DNA of 64,000 nt from Frankia casuarinae (GTDB lineage Bacteria; Actinomycetota; Actinomycetes; Frankiales; Frankiaceae): positions 3,472,001-3,536,000 of the forward strand of contig NC_007777.1 in NCBI RefSeq assembly GCF_000013345.1. Reading direction: 5' to 3'. Positions within the stretch are counted from its first letter, which is position 1; each line of letters starts with the position of its first letter. A program made the translations under genes and the position numbers. The notes beneath the pieces are model-generated. The model saw only the letters and a list, made by a program, of their open reading frames with translations, was not told the DNA's origin and ran no database searches. Below are positions 1-9,680 of the stretch, in pieces.

Positions 1-1885
1 CCGCCTGGACCGCTCTCGTCGAGCGGTCGCCGGAGGCAGGAGGCCGGGCGGGGATCGGCGACGCATACCAGTTCTTCCGCAAGGAACTCGCCGCGTTGCG
101 CGACGCCGACGACCCGCTGGACGCAGCACTGATCGAGCAGGCCGTGGTCGGTCAGCTCGCAATCGTGGAGATCGCCGCGCATGTCGACGACGACGTCTAC
201 CGCATCTTCGAATCGCTCAACCACACCGGCCGCCGGCTCACCCAGGCGGACCTGCTGCGCAACTACCTGTTCATGCGGCTACCCACCCGAGCGGACCGGG
301 TGTACGACTGGCGGTGGTTCCCACTCCAGGAACTGCTCGGTGACAGACTGGAGGATCTGGTCTGGCTCGACCTCGTGCTCCGCGGCGACGACCGTGCCAC
401 CAAGGAGACCGTGTACCAGTCGCAGCGGCAGTATCTCCAGACGCTGCCGGACGAGGACGCCATCGAGCAGTGGATCTCCGAGCTGCATGCAAAGGCCCTG
501 CTGTTCAGCCGGATCCTCGATCCGGACCGGGAGGAGGACCCGGTCCTGCGGCAGGCCCTGCACCGGCTGCGCCGGTGGGGGGCGGACGTCGTCCGGCCGA
601 TCGTCCTACACATGCTGATCGCGCATGCGAATGACCGTCTCGACGCCACCGAGACCGCCGCGGCACTCCGGGTGGTGGAGAGCTACCTGGTGCGGCGGAT
701 GCTGGTCGGCATCGCGAGCGCCAACAGCAACCGCATCCTCATGTCGCTCGTCAAGGAGCTCGGCGACCAGACACCGACCGCCGCCGCGGTCACGCGGGTT
801 CTCTCCGGCCCGCGTAAGAAGTTCCCGACCGATCAGCCTGTGAAGGAAGCCGTCCTGCTCAATCCCTTCTACTGGACCGGACGCGGCCCTCAGCGCACCT
901 ATGTGTTGCGCAGCCTGGAAGAGGATTACGAGCATCTCGAACCAGTCGACTGGGGCGTGAAGCTGACGGTTGAACACATCCTCCCCCAGTCATTGTCGAG
1001 ACCGGGATGGAAAGCGGTTCTCGACGCCGATGCCCACGAGGGTGAGACGCGCGACGAGCTGCACCGCAGGCTCGTCCATACTCTGGGCAATCTGACGCTC
1101 ACCGCCTATAATCCGAAACTCGCCGATCACGAGTTCACCGAGAAGAAGAAGCTGCTGGCCGACAGCGGGCTGGCGATGAACCGAGAAATCGCCGGTCAGG
1201 ACAGATGGGGCCGGGAGGAGATCCAGAATCGTGGCCGGGCGCTCGCCGAGCGGATCGTGAAGATCTGGCCCGGCCCGGACGAGTCCGTAGTACCGCCGCC
1301 CCAGGACCAGCGATGGACCCTGATGAGCCGGGTACTGGCCGCGATCCCACCCGGCCGCTGGACCAGTTACTCCGACGTCGCGGAGGTGATCGGGTCCCAC
1401 GCCGTCGCGGTGGGAGCCAAGCTGGCCAGTGCCCGGATCTCCAACGCCCACCGCGTCCTGCTCCTGAACGGTTCCGTCTCCCCGGACTTCCGCTGGCCCG
1501 ATCCGGAACGCACCGACGATCCACGGGAGATCCTGACCGCCGAGGGTGTCATTCTCAGCAGGTCGGGCCGGGCACTGGCCCGCCAACGCATGACCGCCGC
1601 CGAACTCGCCGCCGCCGCCGATCTCGAAACCCCGGAAGAGAGCCAGGGCGCCGCCGGAACCAAGGAACGTCTGTGGGCCGCCCCGGCCGCCCGGTCCGCC
1701 GTGGGGCTCGCGGTCAGCCTGTGGCCATCAGAGCGGCGCGCGGCGGCGCCCACGGACGATGCGAACTCCGGCCTCTCCTACCGGGACCGGGTCCGGGGCT
1801 GCCTGCTGGGCGGGGCGTTGGGAGACGCGCTCGGTGCGGCAATCGAATTCCAGTCGCTTGACGAGATCCGACGGGAGTACGGGAC
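1..1885 (+). pseudogene. 5' part of GmrSD-like / alkyltransferase-like / ADP-ribosylglycohydrolase fusion, interrupted by an IS
   Basis: The reading frame is open from the left edge, so the true start lies outside. Visible in order: the end of a DUF262-type region, a DUF1524 His-Me nuclease region with EHILPQ near nt 969-989 and GNLTL near 1087, an alkyltransferase-like (MGMT-fold) domain at about 1320-1610, and from about 1780 the start of an ADP-ribosylglycohydrolase ([19 protein letters not shown]). In the MGMT-like part the usual PCHR is NAHR, so methyl transfer is unlikely and damage binding more plausible. DUF262/DUF1524 proteins include type IV (modified-DNA) restriction enzymes and other phage-defence proteins. 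The frame is broken at 1885 by an ISAs1-type element, so the ORF ends in IS sequence at 1919. The second half resumes at 3531 in the matching frame. The function as a fusion is unknown. Confidence 0.8.
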
Positions 1886-1904
1886 CAGGGTGACCCGCAA
1901 AGTC
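1876..1904. repeat. left target duplication and terminal inverted repeat of the ISAs1-type element
   Basis: AGTACGGGAC at 1876-1885 is repeated exactly at 3521-3530 and is the 10-bp target duplication. CAGGGTGACCCGCAAAGTC at 1886-1904 is the exact inverse of 3502-3520, a perfect 19-bp terminal inverted repeat. Confidence 0.95.
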
Positions 1905-3520
1905 TGTTTGTGCAGGTAGACGGTGTGAGACGGGGTGCGGGGGGCTGGGGCCGGTGGTGGTGTGAGGATCCGGGCCCGGCTGCTGTTTCGTCGCTGTGAG
2001 TAGCGCGTGTGAGGGTGGGTTCCGGCGCCGGCGGAAACGCCACCGATGACGTTCTGTGACAGCCGGTGGGGTGGGTGGGGCGGTGGGGCCGTGGGGTCCG
2101 GGGGAACAACGGCGGGCCACCACGGTGAGGGTGGCTGCGGTGAGGCAACGGGGTCCCGGTAGGACGGGGATTGCCTAGATCACCAGCCGTAGGGAGCCCC
2201 GTTGCCGGTCCAGTCTCGCATGCCCGTCACTCCCACCGATCTCGGACAGGCCGGGTCGGGGCAGCTGGTCCGGATGCGGCGGTCGCTGCGGGTCCTGGGG
2301 GCGCACGGCGGTGAGGTGCAGGGGCTCGCCGACGTACTCGCCGGGGTGCCTGACCCGCGGGACCCGCGAGGGATACGTCACCGGCTCCCGGTGATCCTGG
2401 GACTGTCCGCCGCAGCGGTCGCCGCGGGGGAGAAGTCGGTGGAGGAGATCGCGGCCTGGGCTGCGCACGCCCCGACGCAGGTCCTGACCGCTCTCGGGGC
2501 GCGGGTCCATCCGGTGACCGGGCAGCCGCAGGCACCGTCGGTGGACACGATGATCCGGGTCCTGTCCGCGGTGGACAGCTCGGCGCTGGCGAGGGCGGTC
2601 GGGATGTTCGCCGCGGCCCGCGCCCGCCAGGCCCGTGGTGGTGGGCGGCGGGTGGTCGCGGTCGACGGGAAGACCCTGCGTGGCGCGGCTGGGCCTGAGG
2701 GGCGGGCACCGCACCTGCTCGCGGTCGCCGAACACGGCACGGGTGTGGTGCTCGCCGAGCATGAGGTCGGCGCGAAGACGAACGAGGTCACCGCGTTCGC
2801 ACCGCTGCTCCGCGAACTGCATTCCCATGATCCGCTGGATGGGGTGGTGGTGACCGCTGATGCGTTGCACACGACCCGCGCCCACGCCGACCTGATCGTC
2901 ACCGAGCTGGGAGCGCACTTCGTGTTCACGGTGAAGGCGAACACCCCGGCGTTGTCGGTCGACTGCCACCAGGCGACCGACTGGACGAAGATCCCGATCG
3001 GGCACAGCGCCGAGGGCAGGGCCCATGGACGGTTCGAACGACGCACCATCCAGCTGGCCCAGGCCAGCGAGGCGATCCGTGCCCGCTATCCCCATGCCCG
3101 CACCGTGGCGCGGATCCGCCGTCATGTCCGGCGGACCGTGACCACCGGCACGGGCCGGGCCCGGGTCACCCGGACGATCCCGAGCACTGTCACGGTCCAC
3201 GTCCTGACGAGCCTCACCCTCGACGCGGTCACACCCGCTGATCTCGCGGGCTACGCCCGAGGGCATTGGACGATCGAGAACAAGGTCCACTGGGTGCGCG
3301 ATGTGACGTTCCGTGAGGATGCCTCGCGGGTTCGGACCGGCCCACTGCCCCGCATCATGACCACGCTCCGTAACCTGATCATCGGGCTGATTCGCCTCGC
3401 TGGCCATAACCGCATCGCCCCGACCATCCGCAGAATCCGACACGACAACGCCCTGCTCCTGGCCATCCTCACTCTCGACAACCCCGCTGACCTGCATCAA
3501 TGACTTTGCGGGTCACCCTG
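1886..3520 (+). mobile_element. ISAs1-family insertion sequence, 1635 bp, complete
   Basis: The element has perfect 19-bp terminal inverted repeats, a perfect 10-bp target duplication and a single intact transposase gene. It sits inside the ADP-ribosylglycohydrolase domain of the flanking gene. Removing the element plus one target copy rejoins the codons GAG TAC GGG ACG GCG GGG in frame, giving a continuous EYGTAGVIGL. Perfect ends and an intact transposase argue for a recent insertion. The first 316 bases of the element precede the transposase start, and I see no gene in them. Confidence 0.95.
2202..3503 (+). CDS. ISAs1-family transposase
   Basis: A 433-residue DDE transposase. It has an N-terminal DDE_Tnp_1-associated region with VPDPRDPRGIRH, the first catalytic Asp in VVAVDGKTLRGA, a second in VVTADALHTT, and the C-terminal HWTIENKVHWVRDVTFRED segment holding the catalytic Glu, all family hallmarks. 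The start is taken as TTG 2202 because GGGAG lies five bases upstream; ATG 2220 is an alternative. The stop overlaps the right terminal repeat by two bases. The gene appears intact and is probably active. Confidence 0.93.
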   Translation: MPVQSRMPVTPTDLGQAGSGQLVRMRRSLRVLGAHGGEVQGLADVLAGVPDPRDPRGIRHRLPVILGLSAAAVAAGEKSVEEIAAWAAHAPTQVLTALGARVHPVTGQPQAPSVDTMIRVLSAVDSSALARAVGMFAAARARQARGGGRRVVAVDGKTLRGAAGPEGRAPHLLAVAEHGTGVVLAEHEVGAKTNEVTAFAPLLRELHSHDPLDGVVVTADALHTTRAHADLIVTELGAHFVFTVKANTPALSVDCHQATDWTKIPIGHSAEGRAHGRFERRTIQLAQASEAIRARYPHARTVARIRRHVRRTVTTGTGRARVTRTIPSTVTVHVLTSLTLDAVTPADLAGYARGHWTIENKVHWVRDVTFREDASRVRTGPLPRIMTTLRNLIIGLIRLAGHNRIAPTIRRIRHDNALLLAILTLDNPADLHQ

Positions 3521-3530
3521 AGTACGGGAC
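3502..3530. repeat. right terminal inverted repeat and target duplication of the ISAs1-type element
   Basis: GACTTTGCGGGTCACCCTG (3502-3520) mirrors 1886-1904, and AGTACGGGAC (3521-3530) duplicates 1876-1885. Confidence 0.95.
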
Positions 3531-4494
3531 GGCGGGGGTCATCGGCCTCACGGCCGCCTACGGGGTACACGCTCCGTTTACAGATGACACTCAGATGACG
3601 CTCTTTACCGTGGAGGGTCTGATCCGGGCCTCGGTCCGCAGCCGTTCCCGGGGCATCGCCGATCCGCCCGCGGTGCTGTGGCGCGCCTACCAGCGTTGGC
3701 TCACGACGCAGCGGCGGACCGGTCCGGCCGCCGGGGAGGTGGACGGCTGGTTGGCGGCGCAGCAGCTGATGTATGCCCGGCGCGCTCCGGGGAACGCCTG
3801 CCTGTCCGGGCTGGGGCGCCCCGAGATGGGCACGCTCGCGCGGCCGGCGAACCCCGACAGCAAGGGATGCGGGGCGGTGATGCGCTCGGCCCCGTTCGGG
3901 CTGCTCCGGCGGGGCCCGGAAACCTCCTTCGACCATGCGGTCGCATGCGCCGTGTTCACCCACGGTCATCCCTCCGGGTACCTCGCCGCGGGCGCGTTCG
4001 CATGGATCGTCGCCGCGATGGTAGACGGCGCTGGCATCACCCAGGCCACCGCATCGGCCCTCGGCCGCCTGTCGGCCGAACGCGACGGCAAGGAAGTAGC
4101 CAGAGCTCTGCGGGCGGCGCTCGGAACGGCAGCGGACGGTGCGCCCACGGCGGAACGCGTGGAATCGCTGGGCGCCGGCTGGGTCGCCGAGGAGGCGCTA
4201 GCGATCGCGGTGTACTGCGCGGTGGCGGCGCCCGACGATCCGCAGACGGCGCTGCTCGCGGCAGTCAACCACTCCGGCGACAGCGACTCGACCGGCGCGA
4301 TCTGCGGGAACCTCGTTGGCGCCGCTCTGGGTGAGCCGGCGCTGCCGGCAGCCTGGCTGAAGGAGCTGGCGGGCTATGAGCTGGTCGGGCAGGTCGCGGA
4401 CGATCTGGTAACCGAGATCGAGAACACCGCGACCGTCTCCGACGCCTTCGGCGCGGCCACCCCGGCCTGGTCCACCCGCTACCCCGGGAGCTGA
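3521..4494 (+). pseudogene. 3' part of the interrupted ADP-ribosylglycohydrolase domain
   Basis: This continues the domain cut at 1885. After the junction the frame reads TAGVIGLTAAYG and then TDDTQM, the N-terminal Mg2+-binding motif of the DraG/ARH family. GDSDSTGAICGN near nt 4279-4314 is the C-terminal metal-binding motif. These enzymes remove ADP-ribose from proteins or nucleic acids. All recognisable active-site motifs are retained, so the domain should be functional if the IS excised precisely. With the IS in place, an internal start such as ATG 3595 would give a product lacking the first metal ligands. No separate RBS or stop divides this domain from the nuclease-like part upstream, so the ancestral gene looks like a true fusion. 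Confidence 0.85.
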
Positions 4495-4654
4495 GCTCAC
4501 GCACATCAGATCTCCCATCGGTTCGAGCTGCGCCGGTGCTCCGTGGTGCTTCCGGCTCACCTGGTCGGGGGACGTTAACCTGACCGTCCCCCTACCGAAG
4601 GTCCCTTTCGGCCACCCGGGGCGGCGAGGTGAGCTGGGCTGCGAGGTGAGTTGC

Positions 4655-5332
4655 ATGAAGGTGCGGACAACAACGGGCCGGCGATGGATCGGGGCGGTGG
4701 CGCTGCTGGCGGGCGCGCTGCTCGTGCCGCTGGGATGTGGCGGCGGTGCCGGTGGCGGCGGCTCCACCGACGTCACCACGCCGAAGCCATCGGTGTCCGG
4801 CACCACGCCGGTGCCTTCTCCGTCCGTGTCCTCCCGCTCGCCGGATGGACCGGTGGTGACGTCGCCTTCCACGACCGCGACGCCGCGGGAGCCGGTCTGG
4901 TCGAGCGAACCGCGCCGCGTCGAGCATCAGCTGTACGGTAACGCGACGGTCGTCGCGGTGCGCGGCGCGCACAACGTCGCCGGCGGGATGGCTTTCGATC
5001 GGCTGACGATCGAGTTCCAAGGGCAGCTCCCTGGCTACGAGGTGCGTTACGTGGCCGAGGTGCTGTCGCCGGGCGAGGGCGTTGCGGTCCCGCTGCGGGG
5101 GCAGGCGTTCCTGGAGGTGGTGTTGTTCCCGGCCGTGGCCCACGATGAGACCGGTAGGTCGACGCTGCGCACACCGCGGGCCGGCGGCGGGCTTCCCGCG
5201 CTCGTCCAGTATCGGATGACCGGCGACTACGAGGGATACGTCCATTTCGGCCTGGGGGTTGACGATCGGGTCGGCTTTCGGGTGCTCGAACTGTCGAACC
5301 CGTCGCGCGTGGTGATCGACCTCGCCGCCTGA
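4655..5332 (+). CDS. AMIN-like-domain lipoprotein, secreted
   Basis: 225 residues. A basic start (MKVRTTTGRRW) is followed by a hydrophobic stretch and a lipobox (LVPLGC), so it should be a lipid-anchored exported protein. A low-complexity Ser/Thr/Pro linker precedes a C-terminal beta-rich domain ending SNPSRVVIDLAA, typical of actinobacterial AMIN-like lipoproteins. The ATG at 4655 is preferred over GTG 4646 because GAGGTGA lies just upstream. A role at the cell surface is inferred and no substrate can be named. Confidence 0.7.
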   Translation: MKVRTTTGRRWIGAVALLAGALLVPLGCGGGAGGGGSTDVTTPKPSVSGTTPVPSPSVSSRSPDGPVVTSPSTTATPREPVWSSEPRRVEHQLYGNATVVAVRGAHNVAGGMAFDRLTIEFQGQLPGYEVRYVAEVLSPGEGVAVPLRGQAFLEVVLFPAVAHDETGRSTLRTPRAGGGLPALVQYRMTGDYEGYVHFGLGVDDRVGFRVLELSNPSRVVIDLAA

Positions 5333-5389
5333 GGCCTGCCGGTGAGGTCTGCCGGTGAGGCCTGCCGGTGAGGCCTGCCGGTGAGGCCT
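5333..5389. repeat. 13-bp tandem repeat (about 4 copies)
   Basis: Copies of GCCTGCCGGTGAG follow the lipoprotein stop; one copy has a T for C. Confidence 0.85.
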
Positions 5390-5400
5390 CGGCCCGTGGC

Positions 5401-5427
5401 CTGCCCGCGCCGCCCTGGCGCGGGCAG
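5401..5427. terminator. terminator-like hairpin after the lipoprotein gene
   Basis: CTGCCCGCGCC and its exact inverse GGCGCGGGCAG are separated by GCCCT: an 11-bp GC stem followed by TTCCCTCTTT. The rest of the gap, to 5678, holds no convincing gene and should contain the aldehyde dehydrogenase promoter. Confidence 0.65.
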
Positions 5428-5678
5428 TTCCCTCTTTGCCGTCGCCGGTCATCGAGCCACACCGCGCCGCACCCCGAAAACCCAACACAACAGCATGATC
5501 AACTTAGGCTGCCCGGCACTGGTCCGGGAACGGCCCGTTCGGCATCGGGGGTCGGGACCTTCCGCACATGGTCTCAGGACTGGCGCGATATGGGGTGCTT
5601 GGCCTCGGCAGAGAAACATACGTGCCGGTCGGGGCACGCCGGAAGGTGTGCCCGCCCTGTGGAGATCGGGAGGCTGTC

Positions 5679-7199
5679 ATGACGTACGTCCCACCTGGAA
5701 AGCCAGGCAGTATCGTCCATGTTACGGACCGGTACGAGAACTTCATCGGTGGAAAGTGGCTGCCGCCGCGGGCCGGTAAGTATTCGACCAACCTCAGCCC
5801 GGCCACGGCGCAGCCGATCTGTGAAATACCGCGGTCGGCGGCGGAGGATGTCGAGGACGCCCTGGACGCGGCGCACGCCGCCGCCGGCTCCTGGGCCGCC
5901 GCGTCCCCGGCGGAGCGGGCCGAGGTGCTGACCGCGGTGGCGGATGCGATCGACGCCAACCGGGAGATGCTCGCGGTCACGGAGAGCTGGGAGAACGGCA
6001 AGCCGGTGCGGGAGACGCTGGCTGCCGACATCCCGCTGGCCGCCGACCACTTCCGGTACTTCGCCGCGGCGGCGCGCACCCTGGAGGGGTCGATCTCCGA
6101 GATTGACGGCAGGACCTACGCCTATCACTTCCACGAGCCGCTCGGGGTGGTCGGGCAGATCATCCCCTTCAACTTCCCGTTGCTGATGGCGGCGTGGAAG
6201 CTGGCGCCCGCGCTGGCCGCGGGTAACTGCTCGGTGATCAAGCCGGCGTCACCGACGCCGTGGTCGATCCTCAAGCTCGCCGAGGTGATTCAGGACGTCA
6301 TCCCGCCCGGCATCATCAACATCGTCAACGGGCCCGGCGCCGAGGTCGGCAGAGCCCTGGCCACCAGCCCGAAGATCGCGAAGATCGGGTTCACCGGTGA
6401 GACCACGACCGGCCGGCTGATGATGCAGTACGCGGCGCGGAACATCATCCCGGTCACCCTGGAGCTGGGCGGAAAGTCCCCGAACATCTTCTTCGAGGAC
6501 GTCCTGGCCGCCGACGACGCCTATCTGAACAAGGCGGTCGAGGGGCTGGTGCTGTATGCGTTCAACAAGGGCGAGGTGTGCACCTGCCCGTCCCGGGCGC
6601 TGATCCAGGAGTCGATCTACGACGAGTTCATGGCGCGGGCGCTGGAACGGGTCGGCCGGATCCAGCAGGGCAACCCGTTGGACCCGGCGACAATGCTGGG
6701 CCCGCAGGTCTCCGCGCAGCAGCTGTCAAAGATCGGCTCCTACGTGGACATCGGCCTGGCTGAGGGCGCCGAACTGCTGGCCGGTGGGCACCGGACGCGG
6801 CTGGCCGGAGAGTTCGCGAACGGCTACTTCTTCGAGCCGACGCTGCTGAAGGGCCACAACAAGATGCGGGTCTTCCAGGAGGAAATCTTCGGCCCGGTGC
6901 TGGCTGTCACCACCTTCAAGGACGAGGCCGAGGCGTTGGCCATCGCCAACGACACGCCTTACGGGCTCGGTGCCGGTGTGTGGACGCGGGACGGTGCCCG
7001 CCAGTTCCGGATGGGCCGGGGCATCAAGGCCGGCCGGGTCTGGGTCAACTGCTACCACCAGTATCCGGCGGGCGCGGCATTCGGCGGATACAAGGTGTCC
7101 GGCATCGGCCGCGAAAACCACCGGATGATGCTGGAGCACTACAGCCAGACCAAGAACATGCTGGTCAGCTACGACGAGAACGCGCTCGGCCTGTTCTAG
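5679..7199 (+). CDS. NAD-dependent aldehyde dehydrogenase, acetaldehyde (ExaC/AcoD) type
   Basis: 506 residues, full length for the ALDH superfamily. Visible motifs are [20 protein letters not shown] (coenzyme binding), [22 protein letters not shown] with the general-base Glu, and GEVCTCPSR with the catalytic Cys. The CTCPSR form is characteristic of the ExaC/acetaldehyde dehydrogenase subgroup. The ATG start has GGGAGG six bases upstream. The alcohol dehydrogenase gene follows after about 85 bp, so the two probably act together in alcohol/acetaldehyde oxidation to carboxylate. Confidence 0.93.
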   Translation: MTYVPPGKPGSIVHVTDRYENFIGGKWLPPRAGKYSTNLSPATAQPICEIPRSAAEDVEDALDAAHAAAGSWAAASPAERAEVLTAVADAIDANREMLAVTESWENGKPVRETLAADIPLAADHFRYFAAAARTLEGSISEIDGRTYAYHFHEPLGVVGQIIPFNFPLLMAAWKLAPALAAGNCSVIKPASPTPWSILKLAEVIQDVIPPGIINIVNGPGAEVGRALATSPKIAKIGFTGETTTGRLMMQYAARNIIPVTLELGGKSPNIFFEDVLAADDAYLNKAVEGLVLYAFNKGEVCTCPSRALIQESIYDEFMARALERVGRIQQGNPLDPATMLGPQVSAQQLSKIGSYVDIGLAEGAELLAGGHRTRLAGEFANGYFFEPTLLKGHNKMRVFQEEIFGPVLAVTTFKDEAEALAIANDTPYGLGAGVWTRDGARQFRMGRGIKAGRVWVNCYHQYPAGAAFGGYKVSGIGRENHRMMLEHYSQTKNMLVSYDENALGLF

Positions 7200-7201
7200 G
7201 G

Positions 7202-7243
7202 TCTCGGAGTCCAGGGTTCCGGAGTCCAGGGTTCCGGAGTCCT
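7202..7243. repeat. 15-bp direct repeat between the dehydrogenase genes
   Basis: GGAGTCCAGGGTTCC occurs twice in tandem, with partial copies at both ends. Confidence 0.8.
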
Positions 7244-7284
7244 TTGGCATTTCCCATCGACGATTCCCCTGACTGGAGGATGTT

Positions 7285-8295
7285 ATGAAGGCAGCAGTTG
7301 TCACCGATTTCCGGGCACCGTTGCGTATCGAGGACCGGGACGTCCCGGTGCCGGGGCCGGGCCAGATCCTGGTACGGATGGAGGCCAGCGGTCTGTGCCA
7401 CACCGACATCCACGCGGCGCACGGTGACTGGCCGGTGAAGCCGACTCCCCCGTTCGTCCCTGGTCACGAGGGCGTCGGCGTGGTCAAGGCCGTGGGCGCC
7501 GGGGTGACCGGGCGCGCGATCGGCGACCGGGTCGCGATCCCGTGGCTCGGTCACGCCTGCGGACGCTGCCGCTACTGCGTCGGCGGCTGGGAGACGCTGT
7601 GCGAAAGCCAGCGCAACAGCGGCTACTCGATCGACGGTGCGTTCGCCGAGTACGCGGTGGCCGACGCGGACTACACGGTGCCGGTGCCCGGTGACGTGCC
7701 GTCGTTCGACGCCGCGCCGCTGACCTGCGCCGGCGTGACCACCTACAAGGCCATCAAGGTAGCCGGGGTGACCCCGGCCGAGACGGTGGCCGTGTTCGGC
7801 ATCGGCGGGCTGGGCCACCTGGCGTTGCAGTACGCCCGCATCGCGGGTGGTTTCACCGTCGGGGTCGACGTCACCGAGGCCAAGCTGGAGCTGGCCACCG
7901 AACTGGGCGCCGACCACGTGGTGAACGCGCGGACCGCCGACCCGGTCGAGGCCATCCAGCGGCTGGGCGGCGCCGACGTGGCGGTCGCGCTCGCCGCGTC
8001 GCCCCGTTCGTTCGAGCAGGCGTTCGCCTCGCTGCGGCGCGGCGGCCGGCTGGTCTGCGTGGCCCTGCCGGCGGATGGCACGATGTCCATCCCGATCTTC
8101 GACACGGTCCTGAAGGGGATCACGGTCAAGGGATCGATCGTCGGCACCCGCAACGATCTGGCCGAGGTGTTCCGGCTGCACGCGGCCGGCCGGACCAGGG
8201 TGATCGCTTCCGGCCGGAAGTTGGACGACGTCAACGCCTGCATGGACGAGGTCCTGGACAGCAGGGTCCCGGCCCGGCTGGTGTTCGAGTTCTGA
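7285..8295 (+). CDS. adhP: zinc-dependent alcohol dehydrogenase, AdhP type
   Basis: 336 residues, a medium-chain Zn alcohol dehydrogenase. GLCHTD holds the first catalytic Zn Cys, PGHEGVG the Zn His, HACGRCRYCVGGWETLC the four structural-zinc cysteines, and GIGGLGHLALQYA the NAD-binding Rossmann loop. It oxidises primary alcohols or reduces aldehydes with NAD. The ATG is preceded by GGAGG at five bases. It lies directly downstream of the ExaC-type aldehyde dehydrogenase, which would take its product. Confidence 0.93.
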   Translation: MKAAVVTDFRAPLRIEDRDVPVPGPGQILVRMEASGLCHTDIHAAHGDWPVKPTPPFVPGHEGVGVVKAVGAGVTGRAIGDRVAIPWLGHACGRCRYCVGGWETLCESQRNSGYSIDGAFAEYAVADADYTVPVPGDVPSFDAAPLTCAGVTTYKAIKVAGVTPAETVAVFGIGGLGHLALQYARIAGGFTVGVDVTEAKLELATELGADHVVNARTADPVEAIQRLGGADVAVALAASPRSFEQAFASLRRGGRLVCVALPADGTMSIPIFDTVLKGITVKGSIVGTRNDLAEVFRLHAAGRTRVIASGRKLDDVNACMDEVLDSRVPARLVFEF

Positions 8296-8338
8296 TCTGG
8301 CCCATTCCGACCGGTCCGGCCTGATCAAATTTGACCCG

Positions 8339-8403
8339 ATCTAACGCGATCTAACGCGATCTGATCCGGTCTGACCTGGTCTGACCTGGTCTGACCTGGT
8401 CTG
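8339..8403. repeat. 10-bp tandem repeats upstream of pntAA
   Basis: Two copies of TCTAACGCGA are followed by about four copies of a 10-bp unit (TCTGACCTGG). They lie between adhP and the pnt operon, and no coding function is visible. Confidence 0.8.
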
Positions 8404-8488
8404 CTTTGATCTTGCCCGCACGGCCATCGGTCCTCATCCCCCCAACGGGGAAGGGAACACGAGGAGAATCCCGAAAGGGGGAAAGACC

Positions 8489-9676
8489 ATGAGTCCGCTT
8501 ACCGTGGGCGTGGCCATGGAGACCGCGCCCGGCGAGCGTCGGGTGGCCATGGTTCCGCAGGTCGTGGGCCGATTGGTCGGCTCCGGTCTCGACGTGCTCG
8601 TCGAGACCGGAGCCGGACGTGGCGCATGGTTTCCCGACGGCGCCTATGCCGAGGCCGGCGCCACCGTCGTCGCACGGCTCGACCTGTTCGCGCGGGCAGA
8701 CGTGGTGGTGTCGGTCAGCCTCCCGGACCCGCGGACGCGCGCGTTGCTGCGCGGCGGGCAGACCCTGGTAGGGCTGCTGGCGCCGTTGCCGCGGCCGCAG
8801 GTGATGGCGCAGCTGGCCGAGGCGGGGGTGACCGCGGTGAGCCTCGACGGGCTGCCGCGGACGCTGAGTCGGGCCCAGTCCATGGACGCGCTGACCTCCC
8901 AGGCGAATGTGGCCGGGTACAAGGCGGTGCTGGTCGCCGCCGACGCCTACCCGCGTTATTTCCCGCTGCTGATGACGGCGGCCGGCACGGCCCGGCCCGC
9001 CGAGGTGCTGGTGCTCGGCGCGGGCGTGGCCGGGCTGGCCGCGATCGGCACGGCCCACCGGCTCGGCGCGGTCGTCCGCGGTTACGACGTCCGCCCGGAG
9101 GCGCGGGGCGAGGTGACCTCGCTCGGTGCGAGTTTCCTCGACCTGGGTGGGCCCGACCTGGGCGGGGTGGCCGGCGGAGCGGGTCAGGGTGGCTATGCCC
9201 GGGCGTTGACCGCCGAGGAACTGGCGGGCCAGCAAGAGGCGCTGGCTGCCGCCGTCGCCCGCCATGACGTCGTCATCACCACCGCTCAGGTTCCCGGCCG
9301 CCGGCCGCCGCTGCTGGTGACGGAGGAGGCGGTCAAGACGATGCGGCCCGGGTCGGTCGTCGTGGATCTCGCCGCGAGCCCCCTCGGGGGCAATGTGGAG
9401 ATCTCCGCGCCGGATGAGACGGTGGTCACCGCGGGTGGCGTCACCGTGATCGGCGCCGGCAACCTGCCGGCCCTGATGCCGGCTGCGGCATCGGCCGCCT
9501 ATGCCCGCAACGTTGCCGCGTTGCTGGGCCATCTGGTCCACGACGGCGCGCTCACCATCGACACCGCCGACGAGATTCAGGCCGGGGTCGTCATCACCCA
9601 CGCCGGCCGGGTCGTCCACCCCGCCACCGCCGCCCTGCTGACCGGCGGCTCCGCGGAAAGCCAGTCTGGAGCGTGA
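8489..9676 (+). CDS. pntAA: NAD(P) transhydrogenase alpha subunit, NAD-binding part (PntAA)
   Basis: 395 residues with the alanine dehydrogenase/PNT fold: N-terminal ETAPGERRVAMVPQ, central ANVAGYKAV, and the Rossmann motif VLGAGVAGLAAIGTA. This is the soluble NAD(H)-binding domain I of proton-translocating transhydrogenase, which couples hydride transfer between NADH and NADP+ to the proton gradient. The ATG has a purine-rich AAAGGGGGAAAG upstream. It is first of three genes, four bases before pntAB. The three-gene split is one of the known arrangements. Confidence 0.95.
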   Translation: MSPLTVGVAMETAPGERRVAMVPQVVGRLVGSGLDVLVETGAGRGAWFPDGAYAEAGATVVARLDLFARADVVVSVSLPDPRTRALLRGGQTLVGLLAPLPRPQVMAQLAEAGVTAVSLDGLPRTLSRAQSMDALTSQANVAGYKAVLVAADAYPRYFPLLMTAAGTARPAEVLVLGAGVAGLAAIGTAHRLGAVVRGYDVRPEARGEVTSLGASFLDLGGPDLGGVAGGAGQGGYARALTAEELAGQQEALAAAVARHDVVITTAQVPGRRPPLLVTEEAVKTMRPGSVVVDLAASPLGGNVEISAPDETVVTAGGVTVIGAGNLPALMPAAASAAYARNVAALLGHLVHDGALTIDTADEIQAGVVITHAGRVVHPATAALLTGGSAESQSGA

Positions 9677-9680
9677 GGAC

